37,025 nt of DNA from a virus: positions 1 to 37,025 of IMG/VR virus record IMGVR_UViG_3300044972_001033; one strand, given 5' to 3'. Below are positions 1-6,622 of the stretch, piece by piece. Position 1 is the first letter of the stretch, and every line of letters starts with the position of its first letter. Made by a program: the position numbers and the translations under genes. A model generated the notes under the pieces. It had not been told where the DNA came from and searched no databases. It was given only the letters and a program-made list of their open reading frames with translations.

Positions 1-1
1 C

Positions 2-9
2 TATCTTTG
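2..9 (+). promoter_or_regulatory. Early promoter -7 box (TATCTTTG)
   Basis: TATCTTTG is a perfect match to the Bacteroidota TAnnTTTG -7 element and lies 17 nt before the first start codon at 27. The -33 element would lie outside the window, or at the far end if the molecule is circular; no clear TTTG is seen there. It probably drives the early ERF/SSB operon. Confidence 0.55.
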
Positions 10-26
10 AAGTAATAAAAAAGAAA

Positions 27-251
27 ATGAAAGAAATATTAGAACATATTTATAAAAAAGAAATTGAATATTTCGTTTTTATGCAAGATATATCGGTTTA
101 TCCTAAACAATATACAGATAATGAGATATACGATACCGAAGTATCTGTTTCAGAGCCTTTTTATTCTATAACATTTAAAGATGGAAGCGTTACAGATGTA
201 GAGTTAAATTTATTACTATCACAAATATTCAACAACTTAAAAGCAAACTAA
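27..251 (+). CDS. Unknown small early protein (74 aa)
   Basis: I do not recognise this protein. It is acidic, rich in Glu, Tyr and Asp, with no membrane segment or cysteine motif. It is the first gene after the TATCTTTG box and its stop codon overlaps the ERF start as TAATG, so the two are probably translationally coupled. Position at the head of a recombination operon suggests an early accessory role, but that is inference only. Confidence 0.6.
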   Translation: MKEILEHIYKKEIEYFVFMQDISVYPKQYTDNEIYDTEVSVSEPFYSITFKDGSVTDVELNLLLSQIFNNLKAN

Positions 252-769
252 TGAAAGAATTATTATCAAAAATCAGCGAGGTAAAAAGCGAAATTGGAAC
301 GTTAAGTAAAAACGCATCAAATCCATTCTTTAAGTCTAAGTATTTAGATTTAGGTGAAATATTGAGCAACTTAGAACCGATATTACAAAAACACAAATTA
401 TTGTTATTACAACCAGTATTAGACAATTCGGTATATACTGAAATACACGACTTAGAAAGTGGTGAAATTATTAAAAGTGCAATTCCGTTGCCAAATATTC
501 AAGACCCTCAAAAGATAGGTAGTGCAATTACTTACTATCGCAGATATTCTTTACAATCATTATTAGCATTACAGACTGATGATGATGACGGAAATAAAGC
601 GAGTCAACCGACTAAGGTACAAGTTGAAAATTCTATACCTAATTTTTTAAATAATTCCAAAACCTTAGAAGATTTAGCGACAAACTACAAAACGCTATCA
701 AAAGACGACCAAAAGAAATACGCACAATTAACGAGCGAACTAAAACTAAAATTATCAAACACTAAATAA
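251..769 (+). CDS. erf: ERF-family single-strand annealing protein
   Basis: This 172-residue protein matches the ERF superfamily of phage single-strand DNA annealing proteins, which pair complementary strands in RecA-independent recombination and help circularise or repair phage DNA. The visible signature is the block at residues 90-118, with GSAITYYRRYSLQSLLAL followed by an acidic DDDDGN run. The N-terminal region FFKSKYLDLGEILSNL (about residues 26-41) is also typical. The C-terminal third (from about residue 120) is Lys- and Asn-rich and variable, as usual. It is followed 6 nt later by an SSB-like gene, a common pairing because annealing proteins act on SSB-coated DNA. Confidence 0.88.
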   Translation: MKELLSKISEVKSEIGTLSKNASNPFFKSKYLDLGEILSNLEPILQKHKLLLLQPVLDNSVYTEIHDLESGEIIKSAIPLPNIQDPQKIGSAITYYRRYSLQSLLALQTDDDDGNKASQPTKVQVENSIPNFLNNSKTLEDLATNYKTLSKDDQKKYAQLTSELKLKLSNTK

Positions 770-775
770 ATAATT

Positions 776-1120
776 ATGAATCAATTTAAATTTTTAGGTA
801 CGATTACAAATATCCTACCATTACAATCAGGAACTTCACAAAATGGCAAAGACTGGCAGAAATTACAGTTTGTTGTAAAAGAAGAAAAAGCTGAATATCC
901 GCAATCAATGGTATTTACAATGATGGATGCAAAGAAAATCGAAAACTTTACTAAGTACGAAAAGGTAGGCAATGCAGTTGAGGTTGCGTTTAATCTTTCG
1001 GCACGTGAATACAACGGCAAATGGTATGCAGACGTAACTGCGTGGAGTGTGTTTGGTGCAAAAAGTGAAGACAATATAAAACAATCAGCAGTAATTACAG
1101 ATATGGATTTGCCTTTTTAA
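776..1120 (+). CDS. SSB-like protein (DUF3127-type OB-fold)
   Basis: A 114-residue protein resembling the Bacteroidota DUF3127 family, thought to be OB-fold single-strand DNA-binding proteins. Seen: an N-terminal strand pattern, the motif SAREYNGKWYADVTAWSV at about residues 74-91, and an acidic C-terminal tip ending DMDLPF, which resembles the SSB C-terminal peptide that recruits partner proteins. It is next to ERF, consistent with a role in coating ssDNA during recombination and replication. Biochemical activity is inferred from family resemblance and context. Confidence 0.75.
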   Translation: MNQFKFLGTITNILPLQSGTSQNGKDWQKLQFVVKEEKAEYPQSMVFTMMDAKKIENFTKYEKVGNAVEVAFNLSAREYNGKWYADVTAWSVFGAKSEDNIKQSAVITDMDLPF

Positions 1121-1129
1121 TCTAACAAA

Positions 1130-1486
1130 ATGAAATTAGTAATACCAGCAATACTCGAATCATTCAGAAGCCTTAAGGATAAGTCTATAAGCCTGAATTT
1201 TTCAACGCAAGAACCGACAGCGGAACAAATACAAGCCATTGGATTAAATAGCCAAAAATACGGCTATTTAGTCTTTAGTGGCACTAAGTTAACAGACGAA
1301 CAACTAAACGAGATAGATAAGGCTAAAAACGACCTATACGATAGTTCCAAAACTCCGAGCAAAAGGTTAAGGAACGTTTTATATGTTTGGTTTGAACAAG
1401 ATAACAAAGGCTTTAAAACCTTTGAAGATTACTACTTACACCATATGGAAAGAATTATCAATAATGTAAAGGATAAACTTGACTAA
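1130..1486 (+). CDS. Unknown early protein (118 aa)
   Basis: I cannot assign a function. The N-terminal half looks like a compact alpha/beta domain (a strand, then SLNFSTQEPTAEQIQAIG), and the C-terminal half is rich in aromatic and charged residues and probably helical (FKTFEDYYLHHMERIINN). No catalytic motif is evident. Proteins of this type are often found beside recombination genes in Bacteroidota phages, so a DNA-metabolism accessory role is plausible. Its stop overlaps the next small gene by one base. Confidence 0.6.
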   Translation: MKLVIPAILESFRSLKDKSISLNFSTQEPTAEQIQAIGLNSQKYGYLVFSGTKLTDEQLNEIDKAKNDLYDSSKTPSKRLRNVLYVWFEQDNKGFKTFEDYYLHHMERIINNVKDKLD

Positions 1487-1629
1487 TGGATATAGTAAAA
1501 ATACGCACAAATAACGGAATAGTAAACATATCCGTTCCCAAATGTGGAACTATTGAAGAAATGAGGTTGCGGTCTAAAAAGATTAAGAGATACGAAAGAT
1601 TTTTAAATAAACTAAACAAAACAACATGA
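1486..1629 (+). CDS. Small basic protein (47 aa)
   Basis: Starts at ATG 1486, overlapping the upstream stop as TAATG, and ends at TGA 1627-1629, overlapping the next ATG as ATGA. The product begins MDIVKIRTNNGIVNISVP and has a very basic C-terminal helix (LRSKKIKRYERFLNKLNK). The perfect overlaps on both sides are the main support for it being real. The function is unknown; nucleic-acid binding is possible from the charge. Confidence 0.5.
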   Translation: MDIVKIRTNNGIVNISVPKCGTIEEMRLRSKKIKRYERFLNKLNKTT

Positions 1630-1940
1630 AAAAAGAATTTCTAAAAAAACTAAAAAAAGGTGCTGTTTCTATGGAAGATATGGCGCAACATTTAAACGTA
1701 AGGGTTAGGACGGTTCGTAAAATTGCACAGTCAATAAAATCCGAAAACCTTAAAAACGCAAAAGAAGGATGGTTGTTGATTTCTGGAGTTTATGGCTACA
1801 AAATTTCCACAAATGTAGATGAAATTAAAGAGTATATCCATAGGATGCACGCAATGGCAATGACTATTTTAAAAGAGACAAAAGAAGCTAAACATTTCAT
1901 CCACCATTATGAAAGTAAAATTAATTCTTTGACTTTATAA
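1626..1940 (+). CDS. Small helix-turn-helix protein
   Basis: A basic 104-residue protein. Residues about 14-36 (VSMEDMAQHLNVRVRTVRKI) read as a helix-turn-helix of the kind found in small phage DNA-binding proteins, with a basic N-terminal arm rich in lysine. The rest contains a possible winged strand (GWLLISGVYGYKI) and a helical C-terminus with His-rich HFIHHYE. It could be an early transcriptional regulator and is the best regulator candidate in the window, for example for the palindromic or repeat sites reported here. No dimerisation or effector domain typical of lysogeny repressors is seen. Confidence 0.6.
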   Translation: MKKEFLKKLKKGAVSMEDMAQHLNVRVRTVRKIAQSIKSENLKNAKEGWLLISGVYGYKISTNVDEIKEYIHRMHAMAMTILKETKEAKHFIHHYESKINSLTL

Positions 1941-1961
1941 CGGTTTGCAGATTGGCGATGG
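1938..1961 (+). repeat. Short repeat related to the hairpin element at 2408
   Basis: TAACGGTTTGCAGATTGGCG and following bases resemble TAACGATTGGGCATTGGCGA at 2408. Both contain TAACG, a G/T-rich spacer and ATTGGCGA.GG. It begins on the stop codon of the HTH gene. A short complementary pair, CGGTT (1941-1945) and AACCG (1968-1972), could form a weak hairpin. It may be a remnant or half-copy of the larger element. Confidence 0.4.
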
Positions 1962-1987
1962 TTTTTTAACCGATTAAATAAACGAAA

Positions 1988-2158
1988 ATGGAATTACAAA
2001 CAGCAATAGAAATACTTGAATACCATCAGGAATGGAGATTAGGTAAAAGAGAAAATATGATTCACGAACCTAAAAAACTGATAGAGGCTTTGGATATAGT
2101 ACTAAGCGAGGTTAAAAAATTTCGCATAGGTGCTGTTAGCAGTAGTACGGATTATTAA
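1988..2158 (+). CDS. Small unknown phage protein (56 aa)
   Basis: ATG 1988 to TAA 2156-2158. The product reads MELQTAIEILEYHQEWRLGK and then a second amphipathic helix ending LDIVLSEVKK. Two helices joined by a short Glu/Pro-containing linker are a common pattern for small phage early proteins. I know of no established function. It lies between two related repeat elements (1938 and 2408), so it may travel with them. Confidence 0.5.
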   Translation: MELQTAIEILEYHQEWRLGKRENMIHEPKKLIEALDIVLSEVKKFRIGAVSSSTDY

Positions 2159-2176
2159 TAATTAAATATAAATAAA

Positions 2177-2398
2177 ATGAGAATTTATCAATTAAAAACA
2201 GCAAAAGAGTTCATGGAAAGATATGAACAAGGTTACAGTACAGAAGATTTAATGCAAATGTACGCAGAAGATGTAGCGAAAAGATTTGCTGCTGAATGTG
2301 TAAATGAAGCACTTGGAAATAAGATGGAAGTATCAAACTCTTTGCATCACGCAATTGAAGGAAAGTACAAATCTATTATTTGGAAGAACGAAGGTTAG
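2177..2398 (+). CDS. Unknown helical protein (73 aa)
   Basis: A mostly alpha-helical, acidic small protein. Segments such as AKEFMERYEQGYSTEDLMQM and VAKRFAAECVNEALGN suggest helical hairpins. There is no catalytic or membrane motif. It is preceded by an A-rich stretch typical of Bacteroidota translation starts. It is the last intact gene before the hairpin/methyltransferase insertion-like region. Confidence 0.5.
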   Translation: MRIYQLKTAKEFMERYEQGYSTEDLMQMYAEDVAKRFAAECVNEALGNKMEVSNSLHHAIEGKYKSIIWKNEG

Positions 2399-2407
2399 TA
2401 TTACTGC

Positions 2408-2496
2408 TAACGATTGGGCATTGGCGAAGGCGGCTTGGAAACCCCTTGAATTATGCAGGAACTGTCTGCCGCTTTTGCCAATGCCTTGTTACTTGC
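2408..2496 (+). repeat. Large imperfect hairpin element
   Basis: Two 18-nt arms, GGCATTGGCGAAGGCGGC (2417-2434) and GCCGCTTTTGCCAATGCC (2468-2485), are complementary except for two positions that would be G-U pairs in RNA. The stem is extended outward by TAAC (2408-2411) against GTTA (2488-2491). The loop is 33 nt. The block is visibly more GC-rich than its surroundings. It resembles palindromic intergenic repeats or folded recombination sites of mobile cassettes rather than a terminator, as no T-run follows. Confidence 0.7.
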
Positions 2497-2503
2497 TGGT
2501 GGG
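2488..2503 (+). repeat. Left inverted repeat beside the methyltransferase
   Basis: GTTACTTGCTGGTGGG matches the reverse complement of 3709-3724 (GTTACTTGCAAGTGGG) at 14 of 16 positions. The two copies point inward on either side of the methyltransferase gene, as terminal inverted repeats of an inserted segment would. Confidence 0.5.
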
Positions 2504-2565
2504 ATTTTCAGCACAAAACTTTAATTGAAACACTAAACAAAACTTTTTAAAAAATTAGCGAAGCG

Positions 2566-3693
2566 ATGGCAAAAAAAACTTACAATTACAACTGGAAATT
2601 AAAAGATGCAGTATTTACAAAAGACAAGGGCAAAGTATTTAGTTGCTTTGCTTGTGGTGGTGGCTCAACTATGGGTTATAAATTAGCTGGTTTTGATGTA
2701 TTAGGATGCAATGAGATTGACCCTAAAATGATTGAAGCATATAAAGCTAACCACAACCCAAAATATGCTTATTTAGAGCCAATACAAACCTTTAAATTAA
2801 GAACTGATTTGCCTGATGAACTTTACAATTTAGATATTTTGGATGGTTCGCCACCTTGTAGTAGTTTTTCAATGGCTGGAAATAGGGAAAAGGATTGGGG
2901 CAAAGACAAAGTATTTAGGGAGGGACAAGCTGAACAAGTATTGGACACTTTGTTTTTTGATTTTATTGATTTGGCTAAAAAACTGCAACCAAAAGTAGTA
3001 GTAGCTGAAAATGTAAAAGGATTGTTATTAGGTGAAGCAAAGCAATATGTAAGGCAGATTTATAGGGAATTTGATTTGGCTGGTTATTATTGCCAACATT
3101 GGCTATTGGATGCTTCAAAAATGGGTGTGCCACAACGCAGGGAAAGAGTATTTTTTGTTGCAATGAGAAAAGATTTGGCTGAACCATTTTTGTATAATGC
3201 CGATATGTTTACTGTTGTTCCAAAATTAGAATTGACATTTAAAGAACCCGAAATTTTTTATGGTGAATTTGCTGATAAATTAGGAAAACCATTGACAGAA
3301 CACCAACAAATGCTATGGAACAAAAAAATAGATAGTGATACAAATTTGGGTGATATAAATGCAAGGGAACGCGGTTTGTTATCTGATTTTAATGCAATAC
3401 TGGTAAAACATAACAGCAGCTTAAATACAATAACCGCCAATGGTAAATTTATAGATTTTGAAACACCGCAACATATTTCAGATGATGCAATAAAAAAGGG
3501 TGGAAGCTATCCGATGGACTATGATTTTAAAACAAACAAAGTGGTTTATTTGGTTGGAATGAGTGTGCCACCGATAATGACTGCAAGGATAGCAGATGAA
3601 ATTTATGAGCAATGGCTTTCTAAACAAAACGGTTTTGAAAAAACCGAAGCGGGTGGGGCTAATTTTTTAAAAAGTTTTGAAACGAATGCTTAA
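2566..3693 (+). CDS. DNA (cytosine-5) methyltransferase
   Basis: A 375-residue C5-cytosine methyltransferase, transferring a methyl group from S-adenosylmethionine to cytosine in DNA. Motif I is FSCFACGGGSTMG (residues 25-37). The catalytic Pro-Cys motif IV is GSPPCSSFS (94-102, Cys98). Motif VI is ENVKG (about 148-152), and motif VIII is QRRERVFFVA (about 190-200). A C-terminal motif X-like helix reads MTARIADEIYEQWL. The region between about 205 and 310 would hold target recognition. No cognate restriction nuclease is next to it, so it probably protects phage DNA from host restriction. It sits between inverted repeats and a hairpin element and is followed by a gene remnant, suggesting recent acquisition. 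Confidence 0.92.
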   Translation: MAKKTYNYNWKLKDAVFTKDKGKVFSCFACGGGSTMGYKLAGFDVLGCNEIDPKMIEAYKANHNPKYAYLEPIQTFKLRTDLPDELYNLDILDGSPPCSSFSMAGNREKDWGKDKVFREGQAEQVLDTLFFDFIDLAKKLQPKVVVAENVKGLLLGEAKQYVRQIYREFDLAGYYCQHWLLDASKMGVPQRRERVFFVAMRKDLAEPFLYNADMFTVVPKLELTFKEPEIFYGEFADKLGKPLTEHQQMLWNKKIDSDTNLGDINARERGLLSDFNAILVKHNSSLNTITANGKFIDFETPQHISDDAIKKGGSYPMDYDFKTNKVVYLVGMSVPPIMTARIADEIYEQWLSKQNGFEKTEAGGANFLKSFETNA

Positions 3694-3708
3694 TATGGAA
3701 CACGTCCG

Positions 3709-3724
3709 CCCACTTGCAAGTAAC
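3709..3724 (-). repeat. Right inverted repeat beside the methyltransferase
   Basis: On the reverse strand this reads GTTACTTGCAAGTGGG, matching 2488-2503 at 14 of 16 positions. It lies 15 bp after the methyltransferase stop and directly before the broken ribbon-helix-helix-like reading frame. Confidence 0.5.
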
Positions 3725-3730
3725 TAATCG

Positions 3731-3868
3731 CTAACACTCCAAAATGTACGCACAAATGAAGCTACAACGTTTATTAGAAATGCTATAAGAGAAAAAATAG
3801 AACGTGAATTGCCAAAGATAATAGAAAGCGAAAATAAAAGAATTGATAAAATAAAATGTCCGTTTTGA
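3731..3868 (+). pseudogene. Remnant of a ribbon-helix-helix-like gene
   Basis: An open frame from just after TAA at 3725 to TGA 3866-3868 has no ATG, GTG or TTG start but reads like the C-terminal part of a small DNA-binding protein. It begins LTLQNVRTNEATTFIRNAIR, and then comes a basic helix (EKIERELPKIIESENKR). The strand followed by T-x-E-A-T-x-F-I-R and two helices is typical of CopG/Arc-like ribbon-helix-helix proteins. The frame loses its start exactly at the right inverted repeat, as expected if an insertion removed the 5' end. It could also be a chance open frame, but the helical charge pattern argues against that. Confidence 0.45.
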
Positions 3869-3870
3869 AA

Positions 3871-3883
3871 TTATTCCGCTTTG
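3871..3883 (-). repeat. Inverted copy of the CAAAGCGGAATAA repeat
   Basis: TTATTCCGCTTTG is the exact reverse complement of CAAAGCGGAATAA at 4115-4127. With the two tandem copies at 4116-4135, it makes three copies of the 10-mer AAAGCGGAAT in the 400-bp control region. Confidence 0.6.
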
Positions 3884-3895
3884 TTTTTTAGTATA

Positions 3896-3925
3896 AACCG
3901 TTCTATAATGAACGGTTTTTTGTTT
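3896..3925 (+). terminator. Rho-independent terminator
   Basis: A perfect 8-bp stem AACCGTTC / GAACGGTT with a 6-nt loop (TATAAT) is followed by a T-rich tail (TTTTTTGTTTT). It ends the early/methyltransferase transcript before the control region. Confidence 0.85.
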
Positions 3926-3974
3926 TATATGCTCATAACCAAACATTTAAACAACTAAATCAATAATATATATA

Positions 3975-4083
3975 CATGGCACATTAAAAAAATAAATGCC
4001 TACTGAGAAATAAATAAATTTTTGAAATCGTGTTTTTTTTATTTTTGCTCAAAAAACGGTTTTAAAGCTGTCCATGTGCCATG
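3975..4083. repeat. 10-bp perfect inverted repeat (CATGGCACAT)
   Basis: CATGGCACAT at 3975-3984 and its exact reverse complement ATGTGCCATG at 4074-4083 are 89 bp apart, around a very A/T-rich tract that includes a run of 8 T (4033-4040). The arms stand out because the rest of the region is nearly free of G and C. This could be a protein-binding pair that loops the DNA, or part of a replication origin. Confidence 0.55.
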
Positions 4084-4115
4084 ATACCAATAAACATTGA
4101 TAGTTTGAAAATCAC

Positions 4116-4135
4116 AAAGCGGAATAAAGCGGAAT
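4116..4135 (+). repeat. Tandem 10-bp repeat AAAGCGGAAT x2
   Basis: AAAGCGGAAT is repeated head to tail with a period of exactly 10 bp, one helical turn, so a protein would see both copies on the same face. It ends 14 bp upstream of the -33 element of the replication promoter. It may be an operator or short iterons of an origin. Confidence 0.6.
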
Positions 4136-4148
4136 ATTAAAAATAATC

Positions 4149-4179
4149 TTGTTTAATTAAATAATTTTACTTATCTTTG
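4149..4179 (+). promoter_or_regulatory. Replication-operon promoter (TTG-N20-TATCTTTG)
   Basis: TTG at 4149-4151 and TATCTTTG at 4172-4179 are 20 nt apart, a full match to the Bacteroidota -33/-7 arrangement. Transcription would start at about 4185, exactly where the structured leader begins. The promoter sits just downstream of the tandem 10-bp repeats. Confidence 0.8.
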
Positions 4180-4184
4180 TAAAC

Positions 4185-4257
4185 GCAGGTACTGTAGGCA
4201 TACGGTCGCAAGTGGTTAGACTTCCATCCTGCATCTTTTTTTTATAATAAGTCTACC
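4185..4257 (+). ncRNA. Structured leader RNA / attenuator candidate
   Basis: From the predicted start site, GCAGG (4185-4189) pairs with CCTGC (4228-4232), enclosing two small hairpins: ACTGT/ACGGT (4191-4195 with 4202-4206) and AAGT/ACTT (4210-4213 with 4220-4223). A T8 tract at 4236-4243 follows, as in a terminator. A competing fold is visible: TGGTTAGACTT (4213-4223) can pair with AAGTCTACCA (4249-4258) with one bulge, breaking the second hairpin. The leader ends 13 nt before the primase start. It could be an attenuator, a riboswitch-like element or a short phage RNA. No known class was recognised. Confidence 0.55.
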
Positions 4258-4270
4258 AAAAAAGTTAAAT

Positions 4271-6622
4271 ATGATAGCTACAATTTTTAAGGATTTATCA
4301 AAAACAAACACACCGTTTTATCGTGAAATTGATTTTATTATCAATAGAATTAAGTCAGGAACTTCAAAGGATTTAGTTGCTAAAATAAGGAAAGAAACAG
4401 ATAAAGAAAAAAGGAATTTACTTAAATCACAATTACCTGCAATCTGTTTTAGTGGTAAATTTTCTAGACGTGCCGATTCTGCAATATTAGAGCATAGTGG
4501 TATAATTTGCCTCGACTTTGACAATTATAATACAAATGATGAACTTTTAAAAGATTTAGCAATCTACAAAAAAGATAAGTATTCATTTTGTATTTTTATA
4601 AGTCCATCAGGAAACGGTTTTAAATTACTTGTTAAGATACCTAATGAAATTGAAAATCATAAACTTTATTTTGATAGCCTTTGTGAATACTATAATAATA
4701 ACCATTTTGATGTAACATCAAAAAATATAAGCAGAATATGTTTTGAATCTTATGATGCCGATATTTATGTAAACAAAAAATCAGAGATATGGCTAACAAA
4801 AAAGGAATATCAAACATATAGCTATGTAGATAAACAACCTACAATAAAACTTACAAATGAGAATGAGATAATAAAACGTATTTATAAATGGTTTGAAAAA
4901 AATCATTCATTTGATGCTGGGAAAAGGAATGCAAGTCTTTTTATTTTAGCATCTGCATTGTCAGATTATGGAATTTCTAAAGTAGAAACAAATCGTTTCT
5001 GTTTACAATTTCAACAGCAAGACTTTACACAATCAGAAATAGAACGCACTATCAGTTCTGCATATTCTAAATGTGCTGGGAACTTTGGAATGAAATACTT
5101 TGAAGATAAAGAGTCTTTGGATTTTGTAAAGAAGGAAATTAAGGTAGGTAAAACTTTAGATGAAATAAAAAAAGCAGTTCCACAAATAGAGAAAAAGTCT
5201 TTTGATGAAATAAAGGAAACAGTTACCATTAATGATTTTTGGCATTACTCTAAAAAGGGTGCAGTAATAATTGATAGCTATTCTTATAAGAGATGGTTGG
5301 AATCAAACGGATTTTATAAATTTTATCCTGATGGAGCAGATGGATTTATATTTATCAGAGTTGAAAATAATCTAATCGACAATACATCAGAGGAAAAATT
5401 AAAAGACTTTGTATTAAACGAACTTTTAAAAGTATCAGAATTTAAAGTTTATGAATTTTTAGCATCTAATAGTAAATTCTTTAAAGAAGATTATTTAAAC
5501 CTATTGGATAATATTGACGTACATTTTAAGGATGATACCATTGATACTGGATACATATACTTTTCAAATTGTGCAGTAAAAGTAACTGACAAAAAATGTG
5601 AGCTAATAGACTATATTGATTTGGATGGATTTGTTTGGAAAAAGCATATAATTGATTTTGAATTTAAACAAACTAAAGATTTAGAATGTGATTTTAAAAA
5701 GTTTATTCTATTGGTATCTAATAACGATATACAACGTTCACAATCACTTGAAACTACAATCGGATATCTTATGCACTCTTTTAAAACAAGTGCTAATAAT
5801 AAGGCTATAATACTGAATGATGAAACAATATCCGAGAATCCAAACGGAGGTTCAGGTAAAGGTATATTTTGGAACGCATTAAGCAAAGTAAAAAGAGTTG
5901 CTGATATAAACGGTAAATCATTTTCATTTGACAAAACGTTCCCTTATCAAACAGTTTCTGCAGATACTCAAATACTTGTTTTTGATGATGTAAATAAGAA
6001 CTTTAAATTTGAAAATCTATTTAGTGTAATTACAGAAGGGATTACACTTGAAAAAAAGAATAAAGATGCAATCAAAGTACCTGTTTCAAAATCACCTAAA
6101 ATAATTATTACAACTAATTACACCATTGGTGGGGTTGGCGGTTCGTATGAAAGGCGTAAATGGGAACTTGAATTTAGTAGCTATTTTAGTTCTAAATATA
6201 CACCATTGAATGAATTTGGTAGAATGTTATTTGATGAATGGGATAATATAGAATGGTTACGGTTCTATAATTATATGATTTATTGTCTTCAATCATATTT
6301 ACAGAATGGATTAGTAAAACACGAATTTCAGAATCTTGAAACAAGGAAATTTATTAAAGAAACATCGTTTGAATTTTATGAATTTGTTAACGAATCAGAT
6401 AACATTGAATTTAATACTCGAATTTATAAAAGTTCTATTTTTCAAAAGTTTATTGACGAATATCCTGACTTTAAAAAATGGCTATCAAATAAACGTTTTT
6501 GGCAATGGATGGAAATATATACAAAGAACTATAATTATAAATCAGAACAAGGCAAGGATATTTCAGGGCGTTGGATAAACATATCTAAAGACAGTACAAA
6601 TGAAGAGTTTACAATCTTTTAA
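4271..6622 (+). CDS. Primase-helicase (BT4734-type primase, SF3-like ATPase)
   Basis: A 783-residue replication protein. Residues about 20-165 resemble the BT4734/VirE_N domain, a primase-like fold, with the acidic pair LDFD (81-84) and the turn SPSGNGFKLL (111-120). A helical PriCT-like segment lies at about residues 205-270 (GKRNASLFILASALSDYGIS). The C-terminal half is a superfamily 3-like ATPase with Walker A NGGSGKG (K530) and Walker B ILVFDD (D572-573), then TTNY and an arginine-containing YERRKWE. It would prime and unwind phage DNA. It follows its own promoter and leader RNA and overlaps the next helicase gene by 23 bp. Confidence 0.88.
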   Translation: MIATIFKDLSKTNTPFYREIDFIINRIKSGTSKDLVAKIRKETDKEKRNLLKSQLPAICFSGKFSRRADSAILEHSGIICLDFDNYNTNDELLKDLAIYKKDKYSFCIFISPSGNGFKLLVKIPNEIENHKLYFDSLCEYYNNNHFDVTSKNISRICFESYDADIYVNKKSEIWLTKKEYQTYSYVDKQPTIKLTNENEIIKRIYKWFEKNHSFDAGKRNASLFILASALSDYGISKVETNRFCLQFQQQDFTQSEIERTISSAYSKCAGNFGMKYFEDKESLDFVKKEIKVGKTLDEIKKAVPQIEKKSFDEIKETVTINDFWHYSKKGAVIIDSYSYKRWLESNGFYKFYPDGADGFIFIRVENNLIDNTSEEKLKDFVLNELLKVSEFKVYEFLASNSKFFKEDYLNLLDNIDVHFKDDTIDTGYIYFSNCAVKVTDKKCELIDYIDLDGFVWKKHIIDFEFKQTKDLECDFKKFILLVSNNDIQRSQSLETTIGYLMHSFKTSANNKAIILNDETISENPNGGSGKGIFWNALSKVKRVADINGKSFSFDKTFPYQTVSADTQILVFDDVNKNFKFENLFSVITEGITLEKKNKDAIKVPVSKSPKIIITTNYTIGGVGGSYERRKWELEFSSYFSSKYTPLNEFGRMLFDEWDNIEWLRFYNYMIYCLQSYLQNGLVKHEFQNLETRKFIKETSFEFYEFVNESDNIEFNTRIYKSSIFQKFIDEYPDFKKWLSNKRFWQWMEIYTKNYNYKSEQGKDISGRWINISKDSTNEEFTIF

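Noticed and set aside
2304-2528. Open frame of 74 codons overlapping the gene at 2177 and the hairpin element
   Set aside because: It runs in another frame through the end of a better gene and through the GC-rich hairpin; the product (Leu/Cys-rich, no pattern) looks like a by-product of the element.
4185-4235. tRNA-like sequence in the leader (AGTGGTTAGA resembles a D-loop)
   Set aside because: No acceptor stem, anticodon arm or T-arm (GTTCGA) can be formed; the pairing seen is a compact three-way structure with a U-tract.
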